Source of the DNA: a virus
Length of the DNA: 38,573 nt
Direction: 5' to 3' (one strand)
IMG/VR virus record: IMGVR_UViG_3300049812_002241
Span: 1 to 38,573 of that record
The notes under the pieces were generated by a model. That model made no database searches. It was not told where the DNA came from and was given only the letters and a program-made list of their open reading frames with translations. Of this stretch, positions 37,689 to 38,573 are shown piece after piece; the stretch's first letter is position 1; each line of letters opens with the position of its first letter. The position numbers and the translations under genes were made by a program.

Positions 37689-38573
37689 CATCAACCTCAA
37701 AGTCTGGTGTTGGTACGTCTGTCGTTGGCACTTCGAATGCAGGAATTTGCCAAACTCTTACAACCCTACCCTTTATCCTCAATGTCGCAGAAACACCCTG
37801 AATGTCTCTTAATCTCTGTGCTATTTTGTGTACTTTAAAATCAAAGAAACGATTTCTTTTTAGATAGTTTTCGAAATCGCGTAGTCGAAAATACGTGTGT
37901 CCTTCTTCCTCGTCAGTCCAAGGTCTACGTAAAAGTATTTCTTCTTTGTTGCTTGCTGTTTGCATATTGCGACAAAATTCTTCTAGATATTCATAGAAAG
38001 CACCTTTAACAGACGAATCATCAGAAGCCTCCATAATATGCCCTTCGGTTTCAGTCATATCACGCAACAAACTTCCTAACCTGTTTTCCCATATTGGTTT
38101 GCTAACAGTAGGTGGCATAAAATTTAATTGGTCTATGCAACATCTTTGAAAAGCAGGTTGGCTCATTAAAGCTTCTGTATCTAATTCTAGAGGCTCACCG
38201 TTTACATCCATAAACCAAACAGGTGGGTTAGAATTGTATTTTCTAAGGTTGGCAATTGTGGCATTTGCCACAGCATTGCCTACACCAAAACGCCTTGTAA
38301 GACATTTAGTCTTATCACAATACTCATTTATCGGAGCGTCACTACACTTGTAGGCATAATCTTTTCTACCAAGTTGTCGTACAATTACATTAACCTCACT
38401 CAATGCTAATGGAGGGTTCATGTATTTCATGTTGTAGCTTACAATTTCCTCTGCCCAAGTATCGGGAAAAGCTTTGCGAAGATATACCCCACAATTGAAA
38501 AGCCCGTTGTTACGTGTGCCATCAGGAAAACCTTGTGTACATAAAGTTTGCAAACAAGGTGGTCCATCTTTGT
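37675..38573 (-). CDS. Primase-like protein, C-terminal part (cut by window edge)
   Basis: The frame continues past 38573 as KDGPPCLQTLCTQGF, so at least 299 C-terminal residues are visible. The segment GPPCLQTLCTQGFPDGTRNNGLFNCGVYLRKAFPDTWAE, then PPLALSEVNVIVRQLGRKDYAYKCSDAPINEYCDKTKCLTRRFGVG, carries the Cys cluster and PriCT-like pattern common at the ends of phage primase/helicase-loader genes. A DNA-binding winged-helix-like region (RLRDFENYLKRNRFFDFKVHKIAQRL) follows. It is the first gene seen of the leftward replication operon. Catalytic motifs lie outside the window. Confidence 0.82.
   Translation of the reverse strand, partial: KDGPPCLQTLCTQGFPDGTRNNGLFNCGVYLRKAFPDTWAEEIVSYNMKYMNPPLALSEVNVIVRQLGRKDYAYKCSDAPINEYCDKTKCLTRRFGVGNAVANATIANLRKYNSNPPVWFMDVNGEPLELDTEALMSQPAFQRCCIDQLNFMPPTVSKPIWENRLGSLLRDMTETEGHIMEASDDSSVKGAFYEYLEEFCRNMQTASNKEEILLRRPWTDEEEGHTYFRLRDFENYLKRNRFFDFKVHKIAQRLRDIQGVSATLRIKGRVVRVWQIPAFEVPTTDVPTPDFEVDDVPF

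Noticed and set aside
1-38573. CRISPR arrays, insertion sequences, rRNA or tRNA genes
   Set aside because: I scanned for spaced direct repeats, transposase motifs and tRNA arms and saw none that held up; an exhaustive search was not possible by eye.

Overview
The window is a continuous piece of an AT-rich tailed-phage genome. It is cut at both ends: a tail-fibre-like gene runs off the left edge and a primase gene runs off the right edge. Gene content resembles the uncultured marine phages of alphaproteobacteria: a large P22-like portal, an HK97-fold capsid protein with its usual partner proteins, a phage GroES, a GTA-type holin, an EF-hand membrane protein and Cys/Lys-rich mini-proteins. No tape-measure gene lies between the head genes and the fibres, which favours a short-tailed (podovirus-like) virion. 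The host assignment is inference.

Layout. (1) 1-24.03 kb, all on the minus strand, is the late region, read right to left. It runs from the large terminase (TerL) through the portal, membrane/lysis genes, GroES, scaffold and capsid genes, a strong terminator after the capsid gene, very basic mini-proteins and neck/adaptor proteins, to a 1303-aa repeat-built fibre and a set of short tail-associated paralogues. A good promoter lies just upstream of TerL. (2) 24.03-28.93 kb is an early or accessory region of short unknown genes plus a DUF932 gene, read divergently from about 27.7 kb. (3) 28.93-31.0 kb (plus strand) holds a terminator, an AT-rich cluster of GTTAC/GTAAC repeats, the small terminase (TerS), a VRR-NUC-type nuclease, two perfect parS sites and a papain-like protein. 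(4) 31.0-33.9 kb holds a Mom-like DNA-modification gene, a SleB-type endolysin, an adenine methyltransferase and a small RHH-type regulator. (5) 34.0-38.57 kb (minus strand) is a coupled replication operon of primase, UvrD-like helicase, a 64-aa protein and a family A DNA polymerase, ended by a terminator.

The most striking observations are regulatory. Two identical 20-bp palindromes contain the bacterial chromosome-partition site parS (TGTTTCACGTGAAACA), although no parA or parB is present. Five promoters share the core TATGCGA placed exactly 7 bp before a YATAHT -10 element, and mark the early genes on both strands. A 16-bp palindrome recurs inside two promoters, one of them that of the RHH protein, which suggests an autoregulated circuit. 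Five tandem tail paralogues end in the same GDLA codons, which also serve as the ribosome-binding site of the next gene. The DNA polymerase has Leu at the position equivalent to E. coli 762, a variant linked in the literature to temperate-like marine phages; no integrase is visible here.
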